Positions 28,255 through 39,264 of a DNA stretch of 64,000 nucleotides are shown piece after piece. A program made the position numbers and the translations under genes. Every line of letters starts with the position of its first letter. Position 1 is the first letter of the stretch. A model generated the notes under the pieces. It did not search any database. It saw only the letters and a program-made list of their open reading frames with translations, and was not told the origin of the DNA. The stretch covers positions 168,557 to 232,556 of the forward strand of contig NZ_ANFM02000002.1 in assembly GCF_000333895.2 (NCBI RefSeq), in the 5' to 3' direction. This DNA comes from Grimontia indica. GTDB lineage: Bacteria; Pseudomonadota; Gammaproteobacteria; Enterobacterales; Vibrionaceae.

Positions 28255-30135
28255 CTAGAGACCCAGTTTATCCCACATTTCATCAACATTCGCGACAGTT
28301 AGCGGGTCTTTGCTGATGGGTGTTCCCCACTCACGAACCGACTCACCCGGCCATTTGTTGGTCGCATCTAATCCCATTTTAGACCCCGGACGCAGAGCCT
28401 GAGACTCATCATCCTGCGCGTTTGCGCGCAACAGGGTATCACGAGCGGGATCCATTCGGGTGGTTATTGCCCAAATTACATCGTTCCAGTCGCGGATGTT
28501 GACGTCTTCCTCATCAAACACCATCACAAACTTCACGTCCGCCACTTCCCCAAGCGAATTCCAAATCGCCTCGATGATTCGCGGGCCGTCGCCGAGTGAC
28601 TGTTTCTTGATAGTGGCCATCACCATGCCGTTGGCATGCGCTTCCGGTGGCAGATAAATATCCGTCAGTTCACTGTGTGCCGCTTTAAGAGCCGCAACGC
28701 GGGATTCAATCTCTTCACTGTCCGCAACACGAGCGTCGTCATTGGCGTAACCTGAAAGCTCAGCTTCCCACTTCTTGGTAACATCCAGACCCATTTTTGA
28801 ACCTAAGCCAACAACAGGAGATGCAAAGTCCAAGGAATCGATCGGGGTATGCTCAATCATCAGGGTGTCGCGTACCGGATCCATGCGGGTCGTCATCGCA
28901 TGAGCAACATTGTGCCAGTCACGCGCGTCCACGTCTTCATCACAAACAATCACATACTTGGTGTACATAAACTGGCGAAGGAAGGACCACACGCCCATCA
29001 TCACGCGCTTGGCATGACCTGGGTACTGCTTCTTCATGGTCACCACTGCTGCGCGGTAGGAGCAGCCTTCCGGTGGCAGGTAGAAATCAACAATCTCAGG
29101 GAACTGCTTTTGCAGGATAGGTACAAACACTTCATTGAGTGCCACACCCAAAACGGCAGGTTCATCCGGCGGACGTCCGGTGTACGTGCTGTGGTAAATC
29201 GGCTTCTGGCGCATGGTCAAATGAGTCACAGTAAACACGTGATGGCGTTCAACCTCGTTGTAGTACCCGGTGTGGTCACCATAAGGGCCTTCATCCGCAA
29301 ACTCATTCGGGTCAATGTAGCCTTCCATGACGATTTCCGCGCTCGCGGGCACATCCAAATCATTGCTCAGGCTTTTCACCACTTCGGTTTTGCTGCCACG
29401 CAAAAGTCCGGCAAACGCGTATTCAGACAAGGTGTCAGGCACTGGGGTCACCGCGCCAAGAATGGTTGCCGGGTCTGCACCATAAGCGACTGAAACCGGG
29501 AAAGGTTTACCTGGGTGGGTTTCCATCCACTCACGCAGATCAAGTGCGCCGCCACGGTGCGCCAGCCATCGCATGATGACTTTGTTCTTACCGATTTTCT
29601 GTTGGCGGTAAATTCCTAGATTCTGGCGTTTTTTATTGGGGCCACGGGTAATGGTGAGACCCCAGGTCAGCAAGGGTGCGACATCGCCCGGCCAGCAGCT
29701 CATCACGGGAATTTTATCGAGATCGACCTCATCGCCCTGCCAAACCACTTCCTGACATGGCGCTTTGCGAAGCCGTTTCGCAGGCATGTTCAGTACCTGA
29801 CGGAATACAGGCAGCTTTTCAATGGCGTCTTTGAAGCCTTTTGGTGGTTCAGGCTCTTTCAGGTAGGCCAGCAATTTGCCGACTTCGCGCAGTTCTTTCA
29901 CTTCTGTGCGCCCCATCCCCATTGCCACGCGCTTCGGTGTACCAAACAGGTTGGCCAATACTGGCATGTCATAGCCGACAGGATTTTCGAATAAGAGTGC
30001 AGGCCCACCGGCACGCAGGACGCGGTCGGCAATTTCGGTCATTTCCTGATCTGGGCTGACAGGGTGAGAGATGCGTTTAAGCTCGCCCACAGATTCCAGG
30101 TGGTCGATAAATGCGCGTAAGTCAGTAAATTTCAT
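28255..30135 (-). CDS. ubiD: 3-octaprenyl-4-hydroxybenzoate decarboxylase UbiD, with internal C-terminal duplication
   Basis: A 626-residue prenyl-FMN-dependent decarboxylase of ubiquinone synthesis. The catalytic region has [22 protein letters not shown] (ionic network with acidic residues near 271-282). E. coli UbiD is 497 residues; the excess here is a second copy of the segment from YLPPE to KMGLD: residues about 350-457 and 491-597 align (YLPPEGCSY / [20 protein letters not shown] / [18 protein letters not shown] in both). The second copy is closer to the E. coli C-terminus. prFMN from UbiX is needed; ubiX is not in the window. ATG 30135 follows GGAAGG. Confidence 0.96.
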   Translation of the reverse strand: MKFTDLRAFIDHLESVGELKRISHPVSPDQEMTEIADRVLRAGGPALLFENPVGYDMPVLANLFGTPKRVAMGMGRTEVKELREVGKLLAYLKEPEPPKGFKDAIEKLPVFRQVLNMPAKRLRKAPCQEVVWQGDEVDLDKIPVMSCWPGDVAPLLTWGLTITRGPNKKRQNLGIYRQQKIGKNKVIMRWLAHRGGALDLREWMETHPGKPFPVSVAYGADPATILGAVTPVPDTLSEYAFAGLLRGSKTEVVKSLSNDLDVPASAEIVMEGYIDPNEFADEGPYGDHTGYYNEVERHHVFTVTHLTMRQKPIYHSTYTGRPPDEPAVLGVALNEVFVPILQKQFPEIVDFYLPPEGCSYRAAVVTMKKQYPGHAKRVMMGVWSFLRQFMYTKYVIVCDEDVDARDWHNVAHAMTTRMDPVRDTLMIEHTPIDSLDFASPVVGLGSKMGLDVTKKWEAELSGYANDDARVADSEEIESRVAALKAAHSELTDIYLPPEAHANGMVMATIKKQSLGDGPRIIEAIWNSLGEVADVKFVMVFDEEDVNIRDWNDVIWAITTRMDPARDTLLRANAQDDESQALRPGSKMGLDATNKWPGESVREWGTPISKDPLTVANVDEMWDKLGL

Positions 30136-30220
30136 AACCTTCCCGGTTGAGGTGTGTTGGTTCGATTATAACGAGCCGATAAAACCTGAACAGGCGGATA
30201 TGTAAGAATTCTTAAGGCAA

Positions 30221-31219
30221 TTAGCCTTCTACCTGTTCCAGTCCATTGCGGATGTTTCTGCGAGTCACGCCAGAGGTCGTTTGTTCGAGCTCACGCAGCC
30301 ATTCTGTATGACCTTTGCGGGCGATCAGCTCAACAACGTTTTTACCCCGCTGACGATCGGCGATTTGCTTTTGCAGGAAGTCTTTAACGTTTTGAGGCAA
30401 AGGGTGCAATCCCGCGAGCTGTCGCACAGCCGTTTCCGCCAGTACGGGGTTGACGGTGGCGGCGATCATCAGCTCGATATGCTTGTTGGAAATAGGCGGC
30501 ATTTCGAGTTTCTGGAGGGCAGCCAAACTATAACTGTCTGTGCGGCGAAGCCACAACAAGTCGTACACTTTGGGCTTGTCGCTTTTCTCAGCAAGCGCTG
30601 CAAGCAGTGCATTGTCTGGGCTCCATACCATGTTTTTGTCATCAAGGTACAAAGTGACCAACTTATCCAACTGGGTTTGATTGAGTGTGGGTACGAGAGT
30701 GACTATCGCTTCACGGCGCAACGCGTAGTCATTCGAGGAAAAAGAGAGCCACTTCGACAGGTTAAGCTGGTTGTAGTTGAGAAGGCGCATCGCCTCATCC
30801 TGCATCAACTTGATTTGCCAACGGTTGAGTACCCATTTCGCTTCCCCAGCGTAGTTAAACGCTGGCATGGTGACCCAAAAGCCATCCCCCTGACTTTTCA
30901 CCAGGTATTTGGGTTGTTGTCTGCTGATGGTTACCAGAAACTTTTCGCGCTCTGGTGTCATGGTTGAAAAATCGAGCGCCCTGCGAGCCAGAACGGTCAA
31001 GGCTTCTTCTTTTTGAAGTTCAGGCAGGGAGTCCAGGTACGTATTAAGCGCATCGATGTCGTTTTCATCGAACAATTTCGTGGCACGCAGGATTTTGGAG
31101 ACGGAGGCAGGATCGGCCATGTGTGCTGCCACGTCGTTGGGAGAAAGCGTCACAGCACGTGACACCCCAAACAACAGGGTTGGCAACATAACAGCGAATA
31201 AAATCAGTAATCGTTTCAT
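30221..31219 (-). CDS. Predicted periplasmic protein of unknown function
   Basis: A 332-residue protein with a signal peptide (MKRLLILFAVMLPTLLFGV, cleavage near SRA). The remainder is rich in short amphipathic helices in pairs (LDKLVTLYLDDKN, DNALLAALAEKSD, HIELMIAATVN, AVRQLAGLHP), resembling HEAT-like or alpha-solenoid repeats. No lipobox, membrane segment or catalytic motif was seen. It lies 85 bases upstream of ubiD on the same strand and downstream of rho; a link to either is not shown. I do not recognise the family. Confidence 0.65.
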   Translation of the reverse strand: MKRLLILFAVMLPTLLFGVSRAVTLSPNDVAAHMADPASVSKILRATKLFDENDIDALNTYLDSLPELQKEEALTVLARRALDFSTMTPEREKFLVTISRQQPKYLVKSQGDGFWVTMPAFNYAGEAKWVLNRWQIKLMQDEAMRLLNYNQLNLSKWLSFSSNDYALRREAIVTLVPTLNQTQLDKLVTLYLDDKNMVWSPDNALLAALAEKSDKPKVYDLLWLRRTDSYSLAALQKLEMPPISNKHIELMIAATVNPVLAETAVRQLAGLHPLPQNVKDFLQKQIADRQRGKNVVELIARKGHTEWLRELEQTTSGVTRRNIRNGLEQVEG

Positions 31220-31349
31220 CCCGGAAATCCTACGTCAGCCTATCCATTTACGCTGACTGGTTGGCGATTTGCCTCAATTCTGATGATCTGTATCAGTTTT
31301 GGCAACTAATAAGATTGTAATTAGAGAACAATCCGTTTGTCAGCCTAAT

Positions 31350-31379
31350 AAAAAAGCACCGCATTGGCGGTGCTTTTTT
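31350..31379 (-). terminator. Terminator of rho
   Basis: AGCACCGC (31355-31362) / GCGGTGCT (31367-31374) flanked by A6 and T6, loop ATTG, 20 bases after the rho stop. Confidence 0.9.
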
Positions 31380-31394
31380 ATCAATTTGAAACGC

Positions 31395-32660
31395 TTACGA
31401 CTTCTGACGACGCATGGCTTCGAAGAACTCGTCGTTGGTTTTGGTCATTGCCAACTTGTCGATCAGGAACTCCATGCCTTCGATTTCGCCCATTGGGTGA
31501 ACAATCTTACGCAGGATCCACATCTTCTGAAGTTCGTCAGGCTTGGTCAGCAACTCTTCGCGACGGGTGCCTGAACGGGTGAAGTCGATAGCTGGGAAGA
31601 CACGCTTCTCTGCAATCTTACGGGACAGATGCAATTCCATGTTACCTGTACCTTTGAATTCTTCGTAGATAACTTCATCCATCTTAGAACCGGTATCAAC
31701 CAGTGCTGTCGCGATGATAGTCAGGCTGCCGCCCTCTTCTACGTTACGTGCCGCACCGAAGAAACGCTTCGGACGGTGCAGTGCGTTCGCATCCACACCA
31801 CCGGTCAGTACTTTGCCCGAGCTTGGTACCACGGTGTTGTATGCACGTGCCAGACGGGTGATGGAATCCAGCAGGATAACCACGTCTTTCTTGTGCTCAA
31901 CCAGACGCTTGGCCTTCTCGATCACCATCTCAGCAACCTGTACGTGACGGCTTGCTGGCTCGTCGAAGGTTGAGGCAACCACTTCACCCTTAACCAGACG
32001 CTGCATCTCGGTCACTTCTTCTGGACGTTCGTCGATAAGAAGTACCATCAGCTCACACTCAGGGTGATTGTAGGCAATGCTCTGCGCAATATTTTGCAGC
32101 AGCATGGTTTTACCCGCTTTTGGCGGTGCCACAATCAGACCACGCTGACCTTTACCGATTGGCGATGCCAGATCCAGCACACGTGCTGTGATGTCTTCGG
32201 TTGAACCGTTACCACGCTCCATCACCATACGCTCGTTGGCGTGCAATGGGGTCAGGTTTTCAAACAGGATCTTGTTACGCGCATTGTCAGGCTTGTCGTG
32301 GTTAACTTCGTTCACTTTCAACAGTGCGAAGTAACGCTCACCGTCTTTCGGTGGACGAATTTTGCCTGAAATGGTGTCACCGGTACGCAGGTTGAAACGG
32401 CGAATCTGGCTTGGCGACACGTAGATGTCATCCGGGCCTGCCAGGTAAGAACTGTCTGCGCTGCGCAGGAAGCCGAAACCGTCCTGAAGAATTTCCAGCA
32501 CACCGTTACCAAAGATATCTTCGCCGCTTTTCGCGTGCTGCTTAAGGATGGCAAAGATGATGTCTTGTTTACGGAGGCGGGCAAGGTTCTCAAGGCCCAT
32601 GCTTTCGCCCAAGGCTACAAGCTCAGAAACGGCCTGATTCTTCAGTTCGGTAAGATTCAT
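31395..32660 (-). CDS. rho: Transcription termination factor Rho
   Basis: A 421-residue hexameric RNA helicase. The N-terminal RNA-binding domain has [21 protein letters not shown] and the ATPase domain has [15 protein letters not shown] (Walker A), [16 protein letters not shown] (Walker B) and the R loop [14 protein letters not shown]. It is close to E. coli Rho over its whole length. ATG 32660 gives MNLTELKN as in E. coli; the frame extends to TTG 32684, which I do not favour. As in E. coli, it lies downstream of trxA. Autoregulation through the leader between trxA and rho is likely by analogy. Confidence 0.98.
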   Translation of the reverse strand: MNLTELKNQAVSELVALGESMGLENLARLRKQDIIFAILKQHAKSGEDIFGNGVLEILQDGFGFLRSADSSYLAGPDDIYVSPSQIRRFNLRTGDTISGKIRPPKDGERYFALLKVNEVNHDKPDNARNKILFENLTPLHANERMVMERGNGSTEDITARVLDLASPIGKGQRGLIVAPPKAGKTMLLQNIAQSIAYNHPECELMVLLIDERPEEVTEMQRLVKGEVVASTFDEPASRHVQVAEMVIEKAKRLVEHKKDVVILLDSITRLARAYNTVVPSSGKVLTGGVDANALHRPKRFFGAARNVEEGGSLTIIATALVDTGSKMDEVIYEEFKGTGNMELHLSRKIAEKRVFPAIDFTRSGTRREELLTKPDELQKMWILRKIVHPMGEIEGMEFLIDKLAMTKTNDEFFEAMRRQKS

Positions 32661-32810
32661 AGTGGTAGGTGTCTTGTCAGTCAAATTTGAGGTCTGAGTT
32701 AGTTAGGGTTTAGCGATCAAGGGTGTGATCGAGGAATGAACAGAAATGTACAATTTACGTGCAATAAGTTAGCACCAGATTGGAAAGCTGTCTAGCTGGC
32801 GGAAAGAATT

Positions 32811-32838
32811 AAGCCGTGCCCGGGGATGGTCACGGCTT
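32811..32838 (-). terminator. Terminator of trxA
   Basis: AAGCCGTG (32811-32818) / CACGGCTT (32831-32838) with a 12-base loop, followed on the minus strand by AATTCTTT, 10 bases after the trxA stop. Confidence 0.75.
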
Positions 32839-32848
32839 CTCTGTCACA

Positions 32849-33175
32849 TTACAGGTTTGCGTCCAAGAACTCTTTCAGTTGAGTTTTAGACAGTGCGCCA
32901 ACCTTAGTTGCCGCCACGCCACCGTCTTTGAACAGCAGCAGCGTTGGAATACCACGGATACCGAACTTAGGTGGTGTACCTGCGTTCTGGTCGATATTCA
33001 GTTTACCAATAGTGACTTTCCCTTCGTATTCTTCAGCGATCTCGTCAAGAATCGGGGCGATCATCTTACAAGGACCACACCACTCTGCCCAAAAATCAAC
33101 CAGTACAGGGCCTGCAGCATTGATAACATCTGCGTCGAAGCTGTCGTCGGTCAGCTGCAAAATCTTGTCGCTCAT
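32849..33175 (-). CDS. trxA: Thioredoxin 1
   Basis: A 108-residue thioredoxin with the active site WCGPCK (Cys33, Cys36) and the cis-proline region [11 protein letters not shown]. It reduces disulfides in the cytoplasm and serves ribonucleotide reductase and peroxiredoxins. ATG 33175 has GGAGTG upstream. It is divergent from rhlB and upstream of rho, the E. coli order. Confidence 0.98.
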   Translation of the reverse strand: MSDKILQLTDDSFDADVINAAGPVLVDFWAEWCGPCKMIAPILDEIAEEYEGKVTIGKLNIDQNAGTPPKFGIRGIPTLLLFKDGGVAATKVGALSKTQLKEFLDANL

Positions 33176-33282
33176 CTTTCACTCCAATGATTATTTTTTG
33201 TCACTGGTGATATACCAACCAGTAAATCATCGCACTATTTGAATGTATTCACTATCGTATTGCAAGCCTAAGCTGATATTCT

Positions 33283-34587
33283 ATGCGGATGAAAATGACG
33301 CATCTCACAGAGCAGAAATTTGCCGACTTCGGTCTTCACGCCGATGTTATCAAGGGTTTGGAAGAAAAAGGGTTTCATAATTGTACCCCTATCCAGGCTC
33401 TGGCATTGCCGGTCCTGCTCACCGGCCAAGACATTGCAGGACAGGCCCAGACGGGCACAGGTAAGACGATGGCATTCCTGACTGCGACTTTCCACCATTT
33501 GCTGACAACGGAGGCACCTGCCGACCGCAAGAAAAACTGTCCGCGCGCTATCATCATGGCACCAACGCGCGAACTTGCGATCCAGATCTATAACGATGCT
33601 GCTCCGCTGCTGGCTTCAACCTCTCTGACTGCGGGTCTTGCCTACGGTGGCGAAGCTTATGAGAAGCAAAAAGAAGTACTGGAAGGCGGCGTTGATATCC
33701 TGATCGGTACCTGTGGCCGTATTATCGATTTCTACAAACAGCGCGTGATTGACCTGAGCGGTATTCAAGCTGTTGTGCTTGATGAAGCAGACCGTATGTT
33801 CGATCTGGGCTTTATCAAAGACATCCGCTTCCTGTTCCGTCGTATGCCAGCTCCGGCAGACCGTCTGAACATGCTGTTCTCCGCGACCCTTTCTTACCGC
33901 GTGCAGGAACTGGCGTTTGAGCACATGACCAACCCAGAGCATGTTGTGGTTGAGCCAGAACAAAAGACCGGTCACCGTATTAAGGAAGAACTGTTCTACC
34001 CGTCGAACACCGACAAGATGCGCCTGCTACAAACCTTGATTGAGGAAGAGTGGCCGGAACGTGCGATCGTGTTTGCAAACACCAAGCATCGCTGTGAAGA
34101 CATCTGGGGTCACCTGGCAGCTGACGACCTGCGTGCAGGCCTGCTGACTGGCGATGTTCCTCAGAAGAAACGCGTTAAGATTCTGGAAGAGTTCACCAAA
34201 GGCAATGTAGACATTCTGGTTGCAACCGATGTTGCTGCACGTGGTCTGCACATTCCTCAGGTAACCCACGTATTCAACTACGACCTGCCAGATGACTGTG
34301 AAGATTACGTTCACCGTATCGGTCGTACCGGTCGTGCTGGTGCAAGCGGTGCGTCTATCAGCTTCGCGTGTGAAGAATATGCCGTGAACCTGCCAGCGAT
34401 CGAAGAATACATCGATCACGCCATTCCGGTATCTGAATACAATGAAGAAGCCCTGCTGACTGACCTACCTGCACCTATCAAGGTACACCGTCCACGTCAG
34501 GTAAACAGCCGCCGTAACACCTCCGGCAAATCCGGCTCACAATCACGTGGCCGCGGCCGTCGTCGCCCGTCGACCAACAAAGCGTAA
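33283..34587 (+). CDS. rhlB: ATP-dependent RNA helicase RhlB
   Basis: A 434-residue DEAD-box helicase of the RNA degradosome. Motifs in order: Q motif [22 protein letters not shown], Ia [51 protein letters not shown]. The C-terminus is a basic tail. Three in-frame ATGs at 33283, 33289 and 33295 compete; ATG 33295 (MTHLTEQKF) matches E. coli best, so the true protein may be four residues shorter. gppA follows 24 bases downstream. Confidence 0.97.
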   Translation: MRMKMTHLTEQKFADFGLHADVIKGLEEKGFHNCTPIQALALPVLLTGQDIAGQAQTGTGKTMAFLTATFHHLLTTEAPADRKKNCPRAIIMAPTRELAIQIYNDAAPLLASTSLTAGLAYGGEAYEKQKEVLEGGVDILIGTCGRIIDFYKQRVIDLSGIQAVVLDEADRMFDLGFIKDIRFLFRRMPAPADRLNMLFSATLSYRVQELAFEHMTNPEHVVVEPEQKTGHRIKEELFYPSNTDKMRLLQTLIEEEWPERAIVFANTKHRCEDIWGHLAADDLRAGLLTGDVPQKKRVKILEEFTKGNVDILVATDVAARGLHIPQVTHVFNYDLPDDCEDYVHRIGRTGRAGASGASISFACEEYAVNLPAIEEYIDHAIPVSEYNEEALLTDLPAPIKVHRPRQVNSRRNTSGKSGSQSRGRGRRRPSTNKA

Positions 34588-34611
34588 ATCTATCAGGGGT
34601 AACCACAGAGC

Positions 34612-36093
34612 ATGGAAAACGCGCGTTCGCCCCTGTACGCTGCCATTGACCTCGGTTCAAACAGCTTCCACATGCTGGTTGTTCGTGAAGTTCAAGGCAG
34701 CGTACAAACGTTGGCAAAAATCAAACGTAAAGTACGCCTGGCCTCCGGCCTCGACAGCAATTTGAATCTCAGTGACGAAGCCATGCAGCGCGGCTGGGAT
34801 TGCCTTTCATTGTTCGCTGAGCGCCTTCAGGACATTCCTTCAGACAATATCCGCATCGTCGCTACCGCCGCCCTTCGCAGCGCCAAAAATGCCGATGTGT
34901 TTATCAAGCATGCTAACCAAATTCTTGGCCATTCCATCAATGTGATCACCGGAGAAGAAGAAGCCTGCACCATCTATCAGGGCGTGGCACACACCTCGGG
35001 CGGTAAAGGTAAACGTCTGGTGGTCGACATCGGTGGCGCCAGTACCGAAGTGATTATCGGTGAAGGCTTTGATGCTGCGGCATTGACCAGTCTGGATATG
35101 GGTTGCGTGACCTGGCTGGAAAAGCACTTCAAAGATCGCTCACTCACCGAAAAGAGTTTCGACTCCGCCATTGAAGGCGCAAAAGCGGTGCTTTCCCCTA
35201 TCGTCAAACGCTATCGCGAGCTCGGTTGGGATGTCTGTGTCGGTGCCAGCGGCACTGTGCAGGCCTTGCAGGAGATCATGGTTGCGCAAGGTATGGATGA
35301 AACCATCACCCTGGCGAAACTCCAGCGCCTTCGCAAACAGGCAATTGGCTTTGGACAGGTAGAAGAGCTCGATATCGACGGCCTGACGTTAGAGCGGGCT
35401 TTGGTGTTTCCAAGCGGCCTCTCTATCCTGATTGCGATATTTGAAGATTTAGGTATCGAGTCAATGACGCTGGCTGGCGGCGCGCTGCGTGAAGGTTTGG
35501 TGTATGGCATGATGGATACAATGTCCGAGCAGGACATCCGAAAGCGTACCATTCATAGCATACAGTCCCGCTACCAGTTGGACGACATCCACGCAGACAA
35601 CGTCGCGAAGACAGCGCAAAGCCTGCTGCAACAATGCGGTGAAGGCTGGATTGCAGAGCCTGTCGCTCCCGTGATGCTTGATGCTGCTGCGAAACTGCAT
35701 GAAATAGGCATGAGCATAGGCTTTAAAAAGGACGGGGAGCATGCCGCTTACCTGCTCGATAGCCTCGACCTACCCGGTTTTACCCGCGCGCAGAAAAAAC
35801 TGCTGGCTGAAATGCTGCGCCACTACCGCGAGCAACTGGTTCCGATTGCGCCGCAAAGTGCAATTTCACCCAACAGCGCTAACCGCCTGCTGCGTCTTTT
35901 ACGCATAGCGGTACTGCTCTGTCACCGCCGAGACAGTAAAGCGATTCCTACTGTGACGCTGAAAGCAAACGGCGACTCGCTCGAACTGACGATGCCTGAT
36001 AACTGGCTGAACGCAAATGTGCTGATGGCGACTGAGTTGACGCTTGAAGCAGAGCGCCAGAGTGATAACCACTGGCCGCTGACCATAGCGTAA
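34612..36093 (+). CDS. gppA: Guanosine-5'-triphosphate,3'-diphosphate pyrophosphatase GppA
   Basis: A 493-residue Ppx/GppA phosphatase that converts pppGpp to ppGpp in the stringent response. The N-terminal phosphate-binding motif is [14 protein letters not shown]; the second is [26 protein letters not shown] lies between. The C-terminal part (about 310-493) is the HD-like domain. It reads 24 bases after rhlB, as in E. coli, and ends at a strong shared terminator. Confidence 0.95.
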   Translation: MENARSPLYAAIDLGSNSFHMLVVREVQGSVQTLAKIKRKVRLASGLDSNLNLSDEAMQRGWDCLSLFAERLQDIPSDNIRIVATAALRSAKNADVFIKHANQILGHSINVITGEEEACTIYQGVAHTSGGKGKRLVVDIGGASTEVIIGEGFDAAALTSLDMGCVTWLEKHFKDRSLTEKSFDSAIEGAKAVLSPIVKRYRELGWDVCVGASGTVQALQEIMVAQGMDETITLAKLQRLRKQAIGFGQVEELDIDGLTLERALVFPSGLSILIAIFEDLGIESMTLAGGALREGLVYGMMDTMSEQDIRKRTIHSIQSRYQLDDIHADNVAKTAQSLLQQCGEGWIAEPVAPVMLDAAAKLHEIGMSIGFKKDGEHAAYLLDSLDLPGFTRAQKKLLAEMLRHYREQLVPIAPQSAISPNSANRLLRLLRIAVLLCHRRDSKAIPTVTLKANGDSLELTMPDNWLNANVLMATELTLEAERQSDNHWPLTIA

Positions 36094-36109
36094 GTCAGTC
36101 GAAGGCACA

Positions 36110-36137
36110 AAAAAGCACGGTCGAAACCGTGCTTTTT
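36110..36137. terminator. Bidirectional terminator between gppA and prlC
   Basis: AAAAAGCACGGT (36110-36121) / ACCGTGCTTTTT (36126-36137), loop CGAA. Confidence 0.95.
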
Positions 36138-36160
36138 CTTTTTGGGTTGATAATGACGAG

Positions 36161-38203
36161 TTAAACGCCAATCCCGCTGTGGCGCAGCAGTGCATCCGGT
36201 GATGGCTCGCGACCACGGAAGCGTTTGAACAACTCCATTGGCTCTTCACTGCCGCCGCGCTCAAGAATGTTCTCAAGGAACGACTGGCCGGTTTCGGTGT
36301 TGAAGATACCTTCTTCTTCAAAGCGGCTGAACGCGTCTGAAGACAGCACTTCCGCCCACAGATAGCTGTAATAACCCGCACTGTAACCACCCGCAAAGAT
36401 GTGGCTGAACGAGTGTGGGAATCGGTTCCAGTCTGGAGACGGCACAACCGCGACCTGACTCTTCACTTCTGCCAGCGTTTCCAGCACTTTCGCACCTTCT
36501 TCCGCGTCGAAACGGGTAAACAGGGTGAAGTCGAACAAGCCAAACTCCAACTGGCGCAGCATGCCCATGGCGGAGTTGTAATTCTTCGCCGCCAGCATTT
36601 TATCCAGCATCTCTTTTGGTAGTGGCTCGCCGGTCTCATAGTGGCCGGAGATAAACGCCAGCGCGTCTTCTTCCCAGCACCAGTTTTCGAGGAACTGGCT
36701 TGGCAACTCAACCGCATCCCAAGGTACACCGTTGATACCAGATACCGACGACACATCAACCTTGGTCAGCATGTGGTGGATACCATGGCCGAACTCGTGG
36801 AACAGCGTCACCACTTCATCATGGGTAAACAGCGCGGGTTTACCACCGATTGGCTTGTTGAAGTTACAGGTTAGGTAAGCGACCGGGCTTTGCAGCTCAC
36901 CAGATTCGGTCACACGACGCACTCGGCATTCGTCCATCCAAGCGCCGCCACGTTTGTGTTCACGGGCGTAGAGGTCGAGATAGAAGCTGCCGCGCAGTTC
37001 GCCTTTCGCATCGAAGATATCGTAGAAAGACACGGACTCATGCCACACGTCCACGCCGTCACGACGTTTAACGTCCATGCCGAACACACGTTTCAGCACT
37101 TCAAAAAGACCGGCAACCACTTTGTCTTCTGGAAAGTAAGGGCGCAGCTCTTCATCAGAAATACTGTATTGATGCTGCTTGAGTTTCTCGGCGTAGTAAC
37201 CCACATCCCAAGGCTCAAGCGTTTCCACACCGAAGTTGTCTTTGGCGAATTGCTTGAGGGTATCGAATTCTTTCAAGCCCTGTGGGCGTGCTTTTTCCAC
37301 CAGCTCGTTCAGGAAGGTCAGTACCTGATCAGTAGACGCCGCCATTTTGGTTGCCAGCGACAGTTCACTGTAAGTGGCAAAGCCCAGCAGACGGGAAATT
37401 TCACTTTTCAGCAGCAGGGTTTCATTGATGAGGTCGGTGTTGTCCCACTTACCTGCATTTGGACCACGGTCAGACGCTCGGGTAGTGTACGCCTCGTACA
37501 TTTCTGCGCGAAGTTCACGGTTGTCACAGTACGTCATGACTGGCAGGTAAGACGGAATGTCCAACGTCAGCACATAACCTTCAAGCTCTTTGCTTTCTGC
37601 CTGCGCTTTAGCTGCAGCAAGCGCGGATTCAGGCATGCCCGCCAGCGCGTTTTCGTCGGTCACATGCTTGGACCAACCCATGGTGGCGTCGAGCACATTG
37701 TTCGAGAAAGTCGACGACAGCTCAGACAGTCGCTTGCTGATCTCACCAAAGCGGTGCTGCTCTTTAGGTGGCAATGCAATACCGGAAAGCTCGAAATCGC
37801 GCAGAGAGTCTGTAATGGTCTTTTGTTGAGCTGGCGTCAGGGAGTCAAAATCATCACGCGCTTTAATAGCCTTGTAAGCATCATAAAGCGGCTTGTGCTG
37901 TCCAACCCACGTCGAGTAGTCAGACAGCATAGGAAGGCAGGCTTCATACGCCTCTCGTAATTCCTGACTGTTCACCACCGCATTCATATGGCCTATCGGT
38001 GACCAAATGCGACTTAGTCTGTCGTCGCTTTCTGCCAGTGCTGCACAGATGGTGTCCCAGCTTGGATCTGTGTTGTTTTCCAAAACCGCTTCAATCGCAG
38101 CGCGGCAATCAGCAATTGCCTGCTCGACGGCAGGTTGCACGTGCTCAGGTTTGATTTGAGAAAAAGGAGGCAAATCGTTAAACGACAGCAGCGGGTTGGA
38201 CAT
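36161..38203 (-). CDS. prlC: Oligopeptidase A
   Basis: A 680-residue M3 metallopeptidase. The zinc site is LFHEFGHGIHHML (HExxH variant HEFGH) and a downstream Glu in the ELPSQFLENW segment. It degrades peptides and signal peptides in the cytoplasm. ATG 38203 gives MSNPLLSFNDLPPF, close to the E. coli N-terminus, with AAGGA upstream; the frame opens at 38218. It is divergent from rlmJ, the E. coli arrangement. Confidence 0.97.
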   Translation of the reverse strand: MSNPLLSFNDLPPFSQIKPEHVQPAVEQAIADCRAAIEAVLENNTDPSWDTICAALAESDDRLSRIWSPIGHMNAVVNSQELREAYEACLPMLSDYSTWVGQHKPLYDAYKAIKARDDFDSLTPAQQKTITDSLRDFELSGIALPPKEQHRFGEISKRLSELSSTFSNNVLDATMGWSKHVTDENALAGMPESALAAAKAQAESKELEGYVLTLDIPSYLPVMTYCDNRELRAEMYEAYTTRASDRGPNAGKWDNTDLINETLLLKSEISRLLGFATYSELSLATKMAASTDQVLTFLNELVEKARPQGLKEFDTLKQFAKDNFGVETLEPWDVGYYAEKLKQHQYSISDEELRPYFPEDKVVAGLFEVLKRVFGMDVKRRDGVDVWHESVSFYDIFDAKGELRGSFYLDLYAREHKRGGAWMDECRVRRVTESGELQSPVAYLTCNFNKPIGGKPALFTHDEVVTLFHEFGHGIHHMLTKVDVSSVSGINGVPWDAVELPSQFLENWCWEEDALAFISGHYETGEPLPKEMLDKMLAAKNYNSAMGMLRQLEFGLFDFTLFTRFDAEEGAKVLETLAEVKSQVAVVPSPDWNRFPHSFSHIFAGGYSAGYYSYLWAEVLSSDAFSRFEEEGIFNTETGQSFLENILERGGSEEPMELFKRFRGREPSPDALLRHSGIGV

Positions 38204-38335
38204 AATGAGTTCCTTCATAATATTCAGTCTTAGTATTTATGAAGGCAATTAAGCGGCTTTTCAATGCTGAGGCTGGATCCATCCCTCCAATAAGCGATAA
38301 TGCTCGACACTTTTCTATTTTCACCGGATATCGAC

Positions 38336-39175
38336 ATGCTCAGTTACCGCCACAGCTTCCATGCTGGCAACCATGCTGATGTGCTCAAACACATAGTTCA
38401 AAGCCTCATCATTGAATCGCTCAAGCAAAAAGACAAAGCCTTTGTCTACCATGACACCCATAGCGGTGCGGGTCGCTACGATTTGTCTGACGAGCGCGCT
38501 GAGAAAACCGGTGAATACAAAGAAGGTATTGGCTTGATTTGGGAGTGCGACGATGCCCCTGAAGCGATCAAACCTTACCTTGATACTATTCGCGCACTGA
38601 ACCAAGGCAACAAACTGCGTTACTACCCAGGCTCACCGAAAGTCGGCCGCAGCCTGCTACGCGAACAAGACCGCGCTATTTTCACAGAGCTTCACCCTAG
38701 CGACTTCCCTCTCCTGCTTCAGGAGTTTCGCGGTGACCGCCAGGTAAAAATGTACAAGGAAGACGGATACGCACGTCTTAAAGCCAGCTTGCCACCCAAA
38801 GAGCGACGCGGAGTGGTGTTGATTGACCCACCTTACGAGCTCAAGCACGAATATCAGGACGTGGTAGATGCGATTGATGAGAGCGTGAAGCGCTGGGCAA
38901 CCGGCACCTATGCGATTTGGTATCCGGTGGTTTACCGCAAAAATATCGATCTCATTACCAAAGGTCTGGAAAAGCTGGGCATCCGCAAAATCCTGCAAAT
39001 CGAACTGGGTGTAGCGGAAGACAGTGAAGAGCGCGGCATGACAGCGTCCGGCATGATTGTGATTAATCCGCCATGGACGCTGGAAGCACAGATGAAAGAA
39101 ATTCTACCTTGGCTGCAAAGTAAAATTGCACCCGAGACAGGCCACCAATTTGTACAATGGGTAGTGCCTGAATAA
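38336..39175 (+). CDS. rlmJ: 23S rRNA (adenine2030-N6)-methyltransferase RlmJ
   Basis: A 279-residue SAM-dependent methyltransferase. It starts MLSYRHSFHAGNHADVLKH, the characteristic N-terminus that includes the inserted segment of this family, and has the catalytic VVLIDPPYE and GMTASGMIVINPPWTL. It methylates A2030 of 23S rRNA. The frame extends to 38300, but ATG 38336 matches homologues. It is followed by gor 89 bases downstream. Confidence 0.95.
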   Translation: MLSYRHSFHAGNHADVLKHIVQSLIIESLKQKDKAFVYHDTHSGAGRYDLSDERAEKTGEYKEGIGLIWECDDAPEAIKPYLDTIRALNQGNKLRYYPGSPKVGRSLLREQDRAIFTELHPSDFPLLLQEFRGDRQVKMYKEDGYARLKASLPPKERRGVVLIDPPYELKHEYQDVVDAIDESVKRWATGTYAIWYPVVYRKNIDLITKGLEKLGIRKILQIELGVAEDSEERGMTASGMIVINPPWTLEAQMKEILPWLQSKIAPETGHQFVQWVVPE

Positions 39176-39264
39176 CATACGGATCTTGAAAGGTCTGATA
39201 TTATCAGGGGATGCTAATGCTTCCCCGCTCAACGGGATTTAAGAATAACCAAACGGAGAAACTC

